The position numbers were made by a program, and so were the translations under genes. From Halarcobacter sp. (GTDB lineage: Bacteria > Campylobacterota > Campylobacteria > Campylobacterales > Arcobacteraceae): a DNA stretch of 64,000 nt. Of this stretch, positions 47,735 to 55,938 are shown piece after piece. The stretch covers positions 2,018,680 through 2,082,679 of the forward strand of contig NZ_OY781470.1 of NCBI RefSeq assembly GCF_963676935.1, read 5' to 3'. How positions within the stretch are numbered: position 1 is the stretch's first letter; every line of letters starts with the position of its first letter. The notes under the pieces are model-generated. The model was given only the letters and a program-made list of their open reading frames with translations. It did not search any database and was not told the DNA's origin.

Positions 47735-48577
47735 ATGTTTGAATTATATGGAATAGAAGATTATCTATATGCCTTTTTATTAACTTTATTTGCTGGTTTA
47801 TCTACTTCTTTTGGAGCAATAATAGCTTTTTATTCAAAAGCAAAAAGTGATATTTTACTTTCACTTGGACTTGGTTTTTCAGCTGGGGTAATGATTTACG
47901 TTTCATTTATGGAGATACTACAAAAAGCAAAAGATTCCTTTATAGAGATCACTTCAAATGAAATTGTTTCAGAAACATTTGTATTAATCTGTTTTTTTGG
48001 TGGAATTCTTTTTAGTGCTATTATAGATAAGTTAATACCTGAAGATGTAAATCCCCATGAACCAAAATCCTATAATGAATTAGAAGAATTAAAACCAAAC
48101 CATAATATAAAAAACAAACAAACACTACATAGAACAGGTGTTTTTACAGCTTTGGCAATAGGAATTCATAATTTTCCTGAAGGCTTTGCAACTTTTATAT
48201 CCTCTTTAAATGATATATCAATTGGAATTACAATTGCTTTAGCAATAGCTATTCATAATATACCAGAGGGTATGGCTATATCACTACCCATATACCATGC
48301 AACAAATAATAAGAAAAAAGCTTTTTGGTATTCTACACTTTCTGGTTTTGCTGAACCAATTGGAGCGATTGTAGGATTTTTTCTACTTTACCCAATAATG
48401 GGAGAAGCTACATTAGGTGTAACTTTTGGTATCGTTGCAGGGATAATGATATATATATCTTTTGATGAGTTATTACCAGCTGCAAGAGTTTATGGCAATG
48501 CACATACAACAATTTTAGGACTTGTTTTAGGTATGTTTATTATGGCTTTAAGTCTTTTAACTTTCAATTTTATTTAA
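47735..48577 (+). CDS. zupT: ZIP-family metal transporter (ZupT-like)
   Basis: The 280-residue protein has eight hydrophobic segments and the paired ZIP signatures GIHNFPEGFATF and AIHNIPEGMAIS, whose His and Glu residues form the binuclear metal site. ZupT imports zinc and other divalent metals. The loop between segments 3 and 4 is acidic (about residues 110-130). AAAGAG lies ahead of the ATG. It diverges from mntP, so import and efflux of divalent metals are encoded back to back. Confidence 0.88.
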   Translation: MFELYGIEDYLYAFLLTLFAGLSTSFGAIIAFYSKAKSDILLSLGLGFSAGVMIYVSFMEILQKAKDSFIEITSNEIVSETFVLICFFGGILFSAIIDKLIPEDVNPHEPKSYNELEELKPNHNIKNKQTLHRTGVFTALAIGIHNFPEGFATFISSLNDISIGITIALAIAIHNIPEGMAISLPIYHATNNKKKAFWYSTLSGFAEPIGAIVGFFLLYPIMGEATLGVTFGIVAGIMIYISFDELLPAARVYGNAHTTILGLVLGMFIMALSLLTFNFI

Positions 48578-48650
48578 TAAATTTATATTGATACACTTTT
48601 GATACACTTCCTTAGTATAGTAATAATATATAAAGAGGAAAGGATTAATT

Positions 48651-48839
48651 ATGGTACAAGGTGTAAATAAAAATAAAATCTTAGATATTCAAAATATCTT
48701 AACAAAAAAAGAGATACAGATGTTACAAAATGTGGGTTATATATTATTATCTGATGATGTAGTGAAAAAAGCAGAAAACTCAGAAAACTATAAAATTAAA
48801 AAAATCGATAATATACTTCTTCTACAACTAAATAGTTAG
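48651..48839 (+). CDS. Small hypothetical protein
   Basis: The 62-residue, lysine-rich protein has no recognised domain and no membrane segment. GAGGAAAGG lies ahead of the ATG and a hairpin overlapping its stop follows, both of which support a real gene. A direct repeat GATACACTT occurs twice in tandem just upstream (about 48590-48608), which could be a regulator site. I cannot assign a function. Confidence 0.55.
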   Translation: MVQGVNKNKILDIQNILTKKEIQMLQNVGYILLSDDVVKKAENSENYKIKKIDNILLLQLNS

Positions 48840-48866
48840 TAGTTTATTATTATATTAAACTACTAA
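48836..48866. terminator. Bidirectional hairpin between convergent genes
   Basis: An 11-bp perfect stem (48836-48846 with 48856-48866) encloses a nine-base AT loop and includes the stop of the small gene at 48651. It lies between that gene and the convergent kinase gene ending at 48883; AT-rich, moderately T-rich sequence follows on the plus strand. Confidence 0.6.
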
Positions 48867-48882
48867 ACTATTTATTTTAAAA

Positions 48883-50001
48883 CTATTCTTGAATTTTATC
48901 AAACTCCATAATAAACTTAACACCAACATTTGAATTTTCTAAAGTTAAATTCCCCTCAAAAGAGTTTTTTACAACAAGTTTTACCATATATAACCCAATA
49001 CCTGTACCTTCTGATTTAGTTGTATAATAAGGGTCAAAAACTTTTTCTAAATCTTGTTCATCTATCCCTCCAGCATTATCACTGATTGTTAAATAGTTTT
49101 TATCATCTTTTGAATAAACTTCTAGAGTTATTTTTCTATCATCTACATTTCTGTCTTGAAAAGCTTGAATTGAGTTCGTTACTATATTCATTAAAACTTG
49201 GGTTAATTCCATCTCTACACCTTTTAATGTAAAGTCATTTTGAAAATCAATATTCAGTTCAACATTGTTTTTCTTAATAATAGAATCAACTAATTCAAAA
49301 CTTCCATCTAATGTTTTTCTAATTGAAAAACTTTTTTTATCTTTATCTGCTTTAAAAAATTCTAAGAAACCATCAATTGTATCTCTCATATGATGAATTT
49401 GAAGTTTTGTATTTTCTGAAAAATCATCTATTGCTTCTTTATCTAATTCTCCATAATCATACGAATATTTAATATCATCACAATATAAAGACAAGATATT
49501 TAAAGGTTGTTTTAATTGATGTGAGATTACGCCAATCATTTCTCCAATTGAAGCCATTTTTGTATTATGAACAACTAGTTTATTTGCCTCTTGTAATGAC
49601 TCTTTTGTTTCTTTATTTTTATGAAATAAATCAATATATACTTTTAGCTTTGAACTTAAAAGATTAACATCAATTGGTTTAGAGATATACTCAATAACAC
49701 CTAAATCATAACCTTTTTGTTGATAAGCATCTTTATCATAAATACCTGTAATAAATATAATAGGTATATCTTTTAACTTATCAATCCCTTTTATATATTC
49801 AACAAACTGAAATCCATCAATATCTGGCATTTGAATATCACTTAAAATTAAATCAATATCATTATCCATCAAAATTTGAATTGCATCTGTTGCATTAAGT
49901 GCTGTATATATATCAACATCAAACTCTTCAATTAACAACTGTAAAGAGTAAATATTCTCTTCAACATCATCTAAAATTAAAATTGAGAATTTATTTTTCA
50001 T
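48883..50001 (-). CDS. Hybrid response regulator-histidine kinase (REC-HisKA-HATPase)
   Basis: The 372-residue soluble protein starts with a receiver domain (ILILDD, phospho-acceptor Asp55 in LILSDIQMP, Lys108) followed by a short coiled linker and a kinase core. Its H-box is GVISHQLKQPL with His161, and the ATPase boxes are NIVTNSIQA, DNAGGI and GTGIGLYM. With an N-terminal receiver it likely acts inside a phosphorelay fed by the kinase encoded just upstream. It has no sensor domain. It begins two bases after the upstream kinase stop. Confidence 0.88.
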   Translation of the reverse strand: MKNKFSILILDDVEENIYSLQLLIEEFDVDIYTALNATDAIQILMDNDIDLILSDIQMPDIDGFQFVEYIKGIDKLKDIPIIFITGIYDKDAYQQKGYDLGVIEYISKPIDVNLLSSKLKVYIDLFHKNKETKESLQEANKLVVHNTKMASIGEMIGVISHQLKQPLNILSLYCDDIKYSYDYGELDKEAIDDFSENTKLQIHHMRDTIDGFLEFFKADKDKKSFSIRKTLDGSFELVDSIIKKNNVELNIDFQNDFTLKGVEMELTQVLMNIVTNSIQAFQDRNVDDRKITLEVYSKDDKNYLTISDNAGGIDEQDLEKVFDPYYTTKSEGTGIGLYMVKLVVKNSFEGNLTLENSNVGVKFIMEFDKIQE

Positions 50002-50003
50002 TA

Positions 50004-51503
50004 TTATCTCCCTATAAAATCTATTATATCTGGTATATCTACAATATTGTCTTTTATTACATAAATATCTTTTTTATAAGTTTCTTTTAGGATATTTAAT
50101 TCATGTTTTGATATACCATTACTATCAACAATTAAAACATCAAAATTATTATCTATTTTTTCTAAAAGTTCCTCCATATCTCTAACTTGTGTTAGTTTAT
50201 GATCTTTTTGTAATGTTATAACTATATTTATAAACTTAACTGCATCGGTATTATAAATAAGTATATTTTTACTAATTGCTTGTTTTTCTATCTCAACTAT
50301 TTTTTTCTTTTTATTATATTCATCATCTAAAGTTAAAATATCTAAACATTTAATAGCATCACTATTTTTAGGTATAGTTACATAAAATGTTGTACCTATT
50401 CCAACTTTACTTTTAACAAAAATAGAACCCTTTAAAAGTTCTAATAACTCTTTTGTAATAGCTAAACCTAAACCTGTACCCCCAAATTTTCTTGTAGTAC
50501 TACTATCAGCTTGTTTAAACCTGTCAAATATATCACTTAATCTATTTTGAGGAATTCCTATCCCCTCATCTTTTACTGAGATATTTATTTGTTCATCTTC
50601 ATCTTTTACACGCAGATAGATAGATTTACCTTTTTCTACAAATTTTATAGCATTACTTAATAGATTTTTAACTATCTGTTTTATTTTTTTCTCATCACTA
50701 TATATATTTGGTTCTATCTCTTTATCAAATTCAAAATACAAATTAATACCTTTTTCTTTTGTCTGAGGAAGAAACATATTATAAATTTCATCTAAAAGTG
50801 TTAGTAGATTTATTTCTGAATAATCAACTACTATTCTCCCCGATTCCAATTTTGAAAGGTCTAAAACATCATTTATCAAATCTAATAAATAATTACCAGA
50901 ACTTTGTATGATTTCAAGATTTTTAATATCTCTAGCAGAAAGATTTCCATTTTTATTTTCTTTCATTACAGAAGAGATTACATTTATTGAATTTAGTGGT
51001 GTTTTTAACTCATGACTCATATTTGCCAAAAAATCATCTTTTGATTTATTTGCAGCTTCTAACTCCTTTTTTTGTTCCCTTAAAAGTTCATTATTCTTTT
51101 TCATTTTATGTACATTTAGACATGACTTTATACTAAGATTTAATTTATTTATAAAACTTTCAAACATAGAGATAAAAAACTCTACATCTAAATTTAATTG
51201 TTTTATAACTAAATACATAGAACCATATTCTAATCTTAATATAAGAATAATTTTATCCTCTTCATAAATCTTATTTATTACCTCTTTATAATCATCATAT
51301 AAAAAAGGATCAAAATTATCAATTTTTCCAAATGATGCAAGCTCTTTAATATCATCATCCTCTTCTATTGAATATAGACCATAAACAGCATAAGTTTCAC
51401 TTACAAATGTTCTTAAAACTTCTTTCATCATCAAAGGAAGGTCTAAAGAGTTCCCTATGGAACTATAACATTTGTATGTTATTGCTAAATTATTTACTAG
51501 CAT
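50004..51503 (-). CDS. Histidine kinase with N-terminal GAF-like and C-terminal degenerate receiver domain
   Basis: From the ATG at 51503 the protein has about 499 residues: a GAF-like region (1-125), a coiled linker, the H-box NMSHELKTPL (His164), and ATPase boxes NLLSNAIKF, DEGIGI and GGTGLGLAI. A C-terminal 90-residue segment follows that looks like a receiver (VLIVDSN) but lacks the usual acidic pair and the Lys. An upstream TTG at 51521 could add six residues. It overlaps the FIST gene by seven bases. The whole protein appears cytoplasmic. Confidence 0.83.
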   Translation of the reverse strand: MLVNNLAITYKCYSSIGNSLDLPLMMKEVLRTFVSETYAVYGLYSIEEDDDIKELASFGKIDNFDPFLYDDYKEVINKIYEEDKIILILRLEYGSMYLVIKQLNLDVEFFISMFESFINKLNLSIKSCLNVHKMKKNNELLREQKKELEAANKSKDDFLANMSHELKTPLNSINVISSVMKENKNGNLSARDIKNLEIIQSSGNYLLDLINDVLDLSKLESGRIVVDYSEINLLTLLDEIYNMFLPQTKEKGINLYFEFDKEIEPNIYSDEKKIKQIVKNLLSNAIKFVEKGKSIYLRVKDEDEQINISVKDEGIGIPQNRLSDIFDRFKQADSSTTRKFGGTGLGLAITKELLELLKGSIFVKSKVGIGTTFYVTIPKNSDAIKCLDILTLDDEYNKKKKIVEIEKQAISKNILIYNTDAVKFINIVITLQKDHKLTQVRDMEELLEKIDNNFDVLIVDSNGISKHELNILKETYKKDIYVIKDNIVDIPDIIDFIGR

Positions 51504-52567
51504 AATGCACCCACCACGCAAGTTTTATTATAAAAATTAATATATTCATTTCCATTATTTGCAATTTCACCTAATGTTAAAGCACCAAAAACTCTTCTAT
51601 TAGGTACAGGTTCTTTAATACTTGCCAATTCTTTTTTAAAATATTTTTCTAAAAATATTGTTCGTGAAATACAATCAAAAAGTACTATATGTTTTATTGT
51701 ATTTAAATCATCTACTTTTTTTATTGCATTATTTATAGCAACGGATGAAGATTTAATCAATTTTTCTTTTTCACCTTTTAAAATATTAACCGTTGAATTT
51801 TGTTCAATATCTCCTACAAGTATCATATTCCCATTTTCGTCTAAACCAATTGGATCTCTTACAACAATTTCATTATTAAATTTTACAATTCCTAAAGGGT
51901 ATGCTTTTGCAATATCAAAAAAATCCATCTCATCAAATTTTAAACCACTATTTTCTTCAACAAACTCTTTATAAACATCAAAAGCATTTTTAAAATTAAG
52001 TGATTTTAAGATATTTTTTTCAGCTGAAGTTACGATAAATGGTCCCTCTAAATACTCCCAACCATTTTCAACCCCAACACTTAAAGTTGATTTTCCTGCT
52101 AAAATTATAGCTGCGTCTTGAAACATTCCATTTTTAGAAAAAATTACAGGTTCTTGTTTGAATGTTAATTTACCTGCTCCACCACCAATAATTTCACTTT
52201 TCATTGGTAGTGTTTGGAACACTGCTTCCAAAAAAGTGGTAATATGTTTGCTAAGACCATCTACAATAAGCATAATAGAATCAAACTCTTGTAATTGTTC
52301 TTTATCTATATCTATTGTAGTCATATCTTCTAAGATAAAAGCTCCAATACTATCATCTAGTTCACAAGCAACCATCCCTCTATCAGTATTAAAATCTTCA
52401 TAAACAATTTGAGGGACAATTGCTCCTTTAAAATCTAAACCTGAGTAGTTTAATAAATCAAAATTAAAATTAAAATTTTCAGCAACTAAAAGAAAAAATT
52501 TACTTTTACTATTTTTGTTTGTATCAATAAAAACTTCTAATTTTTCATAATATTTAATACTTTTCAT
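51497..52567 (-). CDS. FIST domain sensor protein
   Basis: The 356-residue protein has FIST_N (about 20-200, with GGGAGKLTF) and FIST_C (about 210-350, ending FGALTLGEIANNGNEYINFYNKTCVVGAL) features. FIST domains are thought to bind small ligands, possibly amino acids, and occur beside kinases and chemotaxis or c-di-GMP proteins. AAAGGAA precedes the ATG. It overlaps the kinase gene downstream, so it probably senses a ligand and works through that kinase. No signal peptide, so it should act in the cytoplasm. Confidence 0.82.
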   Translation of the reverse strand: MKSIKYYEKLEVFIDTNKNSKSKFFLLVAENFNFNFDLLNYSGLDFKGAIVPQIVYEDFNTDRGMVACELDDSIGAFILEDMTTIDIDKEQLQEFDSIMLIVDGLSKHITTFLEAVFQTLPMKSEIIGGGAGKLTFKQEPVIFSKNGMFQDAAIILAGKSTLSVGVENGWEYLEGPFIVTSAEKNILKSLNFKNAFDVYKEFVEENSGLKFDEMDFFDIAKAYPLGIVKFNNEIVVRDPIGLDENGNMILVGDIEQNSTVNILKGEKEKLIKSSSVAINNAIKKVDDLNTIKHIVLFDCISRTIFLEKYFKKELASIKEPVPNRRVFGALTLGEIANNGNEYINFYNKTCVVGALC

Positions 52568-52580
52568 AATTTTTCCTTTT

Positions 52581-54356
52581 TTAATCTTTTAAACTCTCTT
52601 TTATTTTAAGAACTTTATCTATATTTCTAAAAAATAGTTCAACTAATTTTGGTTCAAACTCAATTCCAGATTTCTTATACATATAGTTTTTAATCTCGTC
52701 AAGAGACCAACCTTGTTTATAACATCTTGTTGAACTTAAAGCATCAAAAACATCTGCAACAGCGGTTATTCTTCCAAAGATATGTATCTGCTCACCTTTT
52801 AATCCTCTAGGATAGCCTGTTCCATCCCACTTTTCATGATGTTCATGTGCTACTATTGAAGAACTTTTTAAAATCTTTCTATGTGAATTTTTAAACATAT
52901 TAAAACCTATAGTTGTATGAGTTTTCATAATCTCATACTCTTCAGAAGTTAATTTACCAGCTTTTTTTAATATAGAATCAGGTATTCCAATTTTTCCAAT
53001 ATCATGCATAGGAGAGGCCAACTTAAGTAAAGTTGCTTCCTCTTCACTAAGTCCATACTCTTTTGCTAACATATAAGAAAATAAAGCAACACGAGTTACA
53101 TGGTTTGCTGTTTCTTTACTTCTTGATTCACCAACTGAACCTAAAGTTAAAATCAAATCTTTTTGTGTTTTTTCTATTTCATGCTGTAATTCAATAATCT
53201 CGCTTACATCATGTCCAACAGCTAAATATTCAATAACCTGTTTATTTTCATTAAATACTGGTGAAAAAGTGAAATCTATATATTTCTTTTTATCTTCATT
53301 AAAATCTATTTTTATTACTTTATGTTTACTCTTACTTTCTATTAAGTCTTCTACTATTTCAGCATAAAGTTGCTCATCTTTTAATATATCTTTTAATGTT
53401 TTATCTTTAAAACTCTCAATTGATTTTTTAGCAAGTTCTAAAAATTTACTATTTAAATTAGTTATCTTAAAATTCTTATCAAAATTGATTAATATAGAAG
53501 AGATATCTAAACATCTTTTATATTCATTCAAAAGATAACTTTTACTTGTTAAATCATCTTTTGATTCTTCAAGTTCAGCTTTTAAGACTTCACTTAACCC
53601 CTCTTCTTCTGTAATATTATTTGAAATACATAAGTACTCTAATATTTTTTTATTATTATCTACTATTGGTATAGTTGTTGAATTAAAAACATACTTTTTA
53701 TCTTCAGATGTTCTTCCAAATATTTTACCTTCCCATATTTCAACATTATCCAATTTTTCCCAAAGCTTAGAGAATGTAGAAGAAGAGGTATCATTTAAAG
53801 TATTAAAATTAAAAAATCTATCTTTAACCTCTTCAAATTTATAACCAGTAATTTTTTCATATTGATTATTTACAAAATTTATTTTACCTTCTGTATCAAA
53901 TTTTATTACTATTGAGCTTTCATCTATCGCATCTTTATATTGTTCTAGCAATTTTCTAGATTGATTTGCTTCAATTTTATCTGCTATAGTATATATCTTA
54001 TCAATTAAAGTATCCAATTCTATTGGCTTTAAAAGGTAACTATCAATATTTAATTCTATTGCTTTTATTAAGCAAGGTGTTTCTGTTCTTGCTGTTGTTA
54101 AGATTATTGGTATGTTTGGATTTATCTCTTTGATTTTCTCAGACATCTCTAAACCATCTATTATAGGCATATTTAAATCACTAATAACTAAATCAATTCT
54201 TTTCTTTGAAAATACTTCTAATGCTTCTTTTCCATTAGAAGAATAAAATACAATATTAAATAATCTATCTAAAAACTTTGAAAGTTTATTTGCTGCTTCC
54301 AATTCATCTTCAACATATAGAACATTTAAACGTTTCAAAAAACCTTTATTTACCAT
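52581..54356 (-). CDS. Response regulator with two PAS domains and HD-GYP output
   Basis: The 591-residue protein has a receiver (Asp60 in LVISDLNMP), two PAS domains (about 145-265 and 285-400), and a C-terminal HD-GYP domain with MHDIGKIGIP, HHEKWDGTGYPRGL and GRITAVADVFDALSS. HD-GYP proteins are c-di-GMP phosphodiesterases; all metal-binding signature residues seem present. AAAGGA lies ahead of the ATG. It heads the minus-strand operon with FIST and two kinases, and it diverges from a regulator gene across a highly symmetric promoter region. Confidence 0.9.
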   Translation of the reverse strand: MVNKGFLKRLNVLYVEDELEAANKLSKFLDRLFNIVFYSSNGKEALEVFSKKRIDLVISDLNMPIIDGLEMSEKIKEINPNIPIILTTARTETPCLIKAIELNIDSYLLKPIELDTLIDKIYTIADKIEANQSRKLLEQYKDAIDESSIVIKFDTEGKINFVNNQYEKITGYKFEEVKDRFFNFNTLNDTSSSTFSKLWEKLDNVEIWEGKIFGRTSEDKKYVFNSTTIPIVDNNKKILEYLCISNNITEEEGLSEVLKAELEESKDDLTSKSYLLNEYKRCLDISSILINFDKNFKITNLNSKFLELAKKSIESFKDKTLKDILKDEQLYAEIVEDLIESKSKHKVIKIDFNEDKKKYIDFTFSPVFNENKQVIEYLAVGHDVSEIIELQHEIEKTQKDLILTLGSVGESRSKETANHVTRVALFSYMLAKEYGLSEEEATLLKLASPMHDIGKIGIPDSILKKAGKLTSEEYEIMKTHTTIGFNMFKNSHRKILKSSSIVAHEHHEKWDGTGYPRGLKGEQIHIFGRITAVADVFDALSSTRCYKQGWSLDEIKNYMYKKSGIEFEPKLVELFFRNIDKVLKIKESLKD

Positions 54357-54370
54357 TATAAATCCTTTGA

Positions 54371-54458
54371 AAAATTATAACTATAAATAGTATTTCAAAA
54401 GTATCATATTATATTGAAAAAAAAATACTTTTGAAATATTTTTTATTGTTATAATTTT
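54371..54458. promoter_or_regulatory. Large symmetric palindrome forming a divergent promoter/operator
   Basis: Two nested inverted repeats share one centre (54414.5): an inner perfect 14-bp pair (54391-54404 with 54425-54438) and an outer perfect 11-bp pair (54371-54381 with 54448-54458). Six of nine positions between them also match, so 31 of 34 arm positions are symmetric around a 20-base centre. Both outer arms contain TATAAT pointing outward, and each is followed by a purine-rich ribosome-binding site and ATG. The inner arms sit where -35 contacts would be, a good place for a dimeric regulator. Confidence 0.75.
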
Positions 54459-54477
54459 GAAAAATAAGGAGCTTATT

Positions 54478-55158
54478 ATGACAATGAAATCAACTACTTA
54501 TCAATTTGTAGAAGATAAATCAGTTCTTCTGATAGGAAAAGATAACACTGTAAATAATACAGTAAAAAAGTCTTTAAAAAATCATATATTAAATATTGAT
54601 ACTTTAGCAGATATTCCAGCTTATCTTAATCTATCTAGATATGACTTAGTAATAATAGATATAGAATATTATGATAACAAAGATTTGGTTCACACTTTTT
54701 CTAATGACTTTTATAATACTCCAATTATCTTTTTAACCTCTGATGTAAATAGTGTAGATTTTAATGCACTATATAATATATCTGTAAAAAATATATTACA
54801 AAAAGATGAAACATTGAATAACATTTTTATCTACAGTTATATTATTCTTCAAAAAAAAGATAAATTGATATTTAAAAATGGTTATTTATACTCTTTAAAA
54901 GATAATAGATTCTATTATCAAAATAGAGAAGTCGCATTAACAAAACTTGAACTTAAACTATTTGAATTTTTAGTGAAAAATATCAATAGAATTATTAGTT
55001 ATGAAGAGATAAGAGAAAAAGTGTGGGATAATAATTCTTGTACTATTTATAGTGTAAGAAACGTAATAAACAAAATTAGAGAGAAGTCATATTACGAAAT
55101 AATTAATAATTTTTCAAAACAAGGTTATACAATAAATAATGATTATATCTATATTTAG
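54478..55158 (+). CDS. OmpR-family regulator with degenerate receiver
   Basis: I place the start at the ATG at 54478, which has AAGGAG seven bases ahead; an upstream TTG at 54457 would overlap the -10. The 226-residue protein has a receiver-like domain in which the usual acidic pair is replaced by GKD (20-22) though Asp61 and Lys109 remain. A winged-helix DNA-binding domain follows (about 135-226, with LTKLELKLFEFLVKN and YSVRNVINKIREK). It may respond without phosphorylation. It diverges from the HD-GYP gene and is the natural candidate to bind the symmetric promoter. Confidence 0.82.
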   Translation: MTMKSTTYQFVEDKSVLLIGKDNTVNNTVKKSLKNHILNIDTLADIPAYLNLSRYDLVIIDIEYYDNKDLVHTFSNDFYNTPIIFLTSDVNSVDFNALYNISVKNILQKDETLNNIFIYSYIILQKKDKLIFKNGYLYSLKDNRFYYQNREVALTKLELKLFEFLVKNINRIISYEEIREKVWDNNSCTIYSVRNVINKIREKSYYEIINNFSKQGYTINNDYIYI

Positions 55159-55203
55159 TGAAATATGGTATTATTATAATACCTTATTAAATAGAATAGA
55201 GCC

Positions 55204-55938
55204 ATGGAAAATTTTAAAGATTATGAAAAAAACATTAGGATTTTGTTAGTTGAAGATGATTATCATACACAAATTAAGTTAGTGAAAATCTTAAATAGAG
55301 TGTATGATGATATTGTTGTTGCAAAAAATGGAGATGAAGCTTTAACCATTTTTAGAGCGTATCACTTACAAAACAAATCTTTTGATTTGGTTATTAGTGA
55401 TATAAATATGCCTATAATGGATGGGATTAATCTTCTAGAAAATGTAAGACAAATAGATGAACTTCTACCTTTTATATTTGTAACTGCACAATTAGATGTA
55501 GATACACTATTAAAAGTAGTTAAACTAGATATTGATAATTATATTTTAAAACCTATTGATGTAAATACTTTATTACAAAGTATTGATAAAACAATTAAAA
55601 AAAGTTTTAAAAGAAGGTTTTTTGCAACAGATAAAGAGAAGCTTTATCTAAATAAAGAACTATATTGGGATCCAGTTGAAAAATCTATTTATAAAAAAGA
55701 AGAACAAATAAAACTAACAAAAAAAGAGATAATGTTTTTAGATATGTTATGTAGTAGAATAAATCAAGTAGTAAGTACAGATGATATTATCTACACATTA
55801 TGGGAAGATTCGCTTGAAATTGATTCTTCTATATCAAATCTAAAAAACCTTATTTCAAGAATAAGAATTAAGATTCCAAATTTAAACATAGAAAATGTCT
55901 ATGGACTGGGATATAAATTAAGGATGCAGCATGAATGA
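55204..55938 (+). CDS. OmpR-family response regulator
   Basis: The 244-residue protein has an intact receiver (ILLVEDD, Asp66 in LVISDINMP, Lys116) and a winged-helix DNA-binding domain (about 150-244, ending NVYGLGYKLR). It is a transcriptional regulator activated by phosphorylation, presumably from one of the nearby kinases. It overlaps the next gene by eight bases, so it is co-translated with the REC-PAS protein. The ribosome-binding site (TAGAG) is weak. Confidence 0.9.
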   Translation: MENFKDYEKNIRILLVEDDYHTQIKLVKILNRVYDDIVVAKNGDEALTIFRAYHLQNKSFDLVISDINMPIMDGINLLENVRQIDELLPFIFVTAQLDVDTLLKVVKLDIDNYILKPIDVNTLLQSIDKTIKKSFKRRFFATDKEKLYLNKELYWDPVEKSIYKKEEQIKLTKKEIMFLDMLCSRINQVVSTDDIIYTLWEDSLEIDSSISNLKNLISRIRIKIPNLNIENVYGLGYKLRMQHE

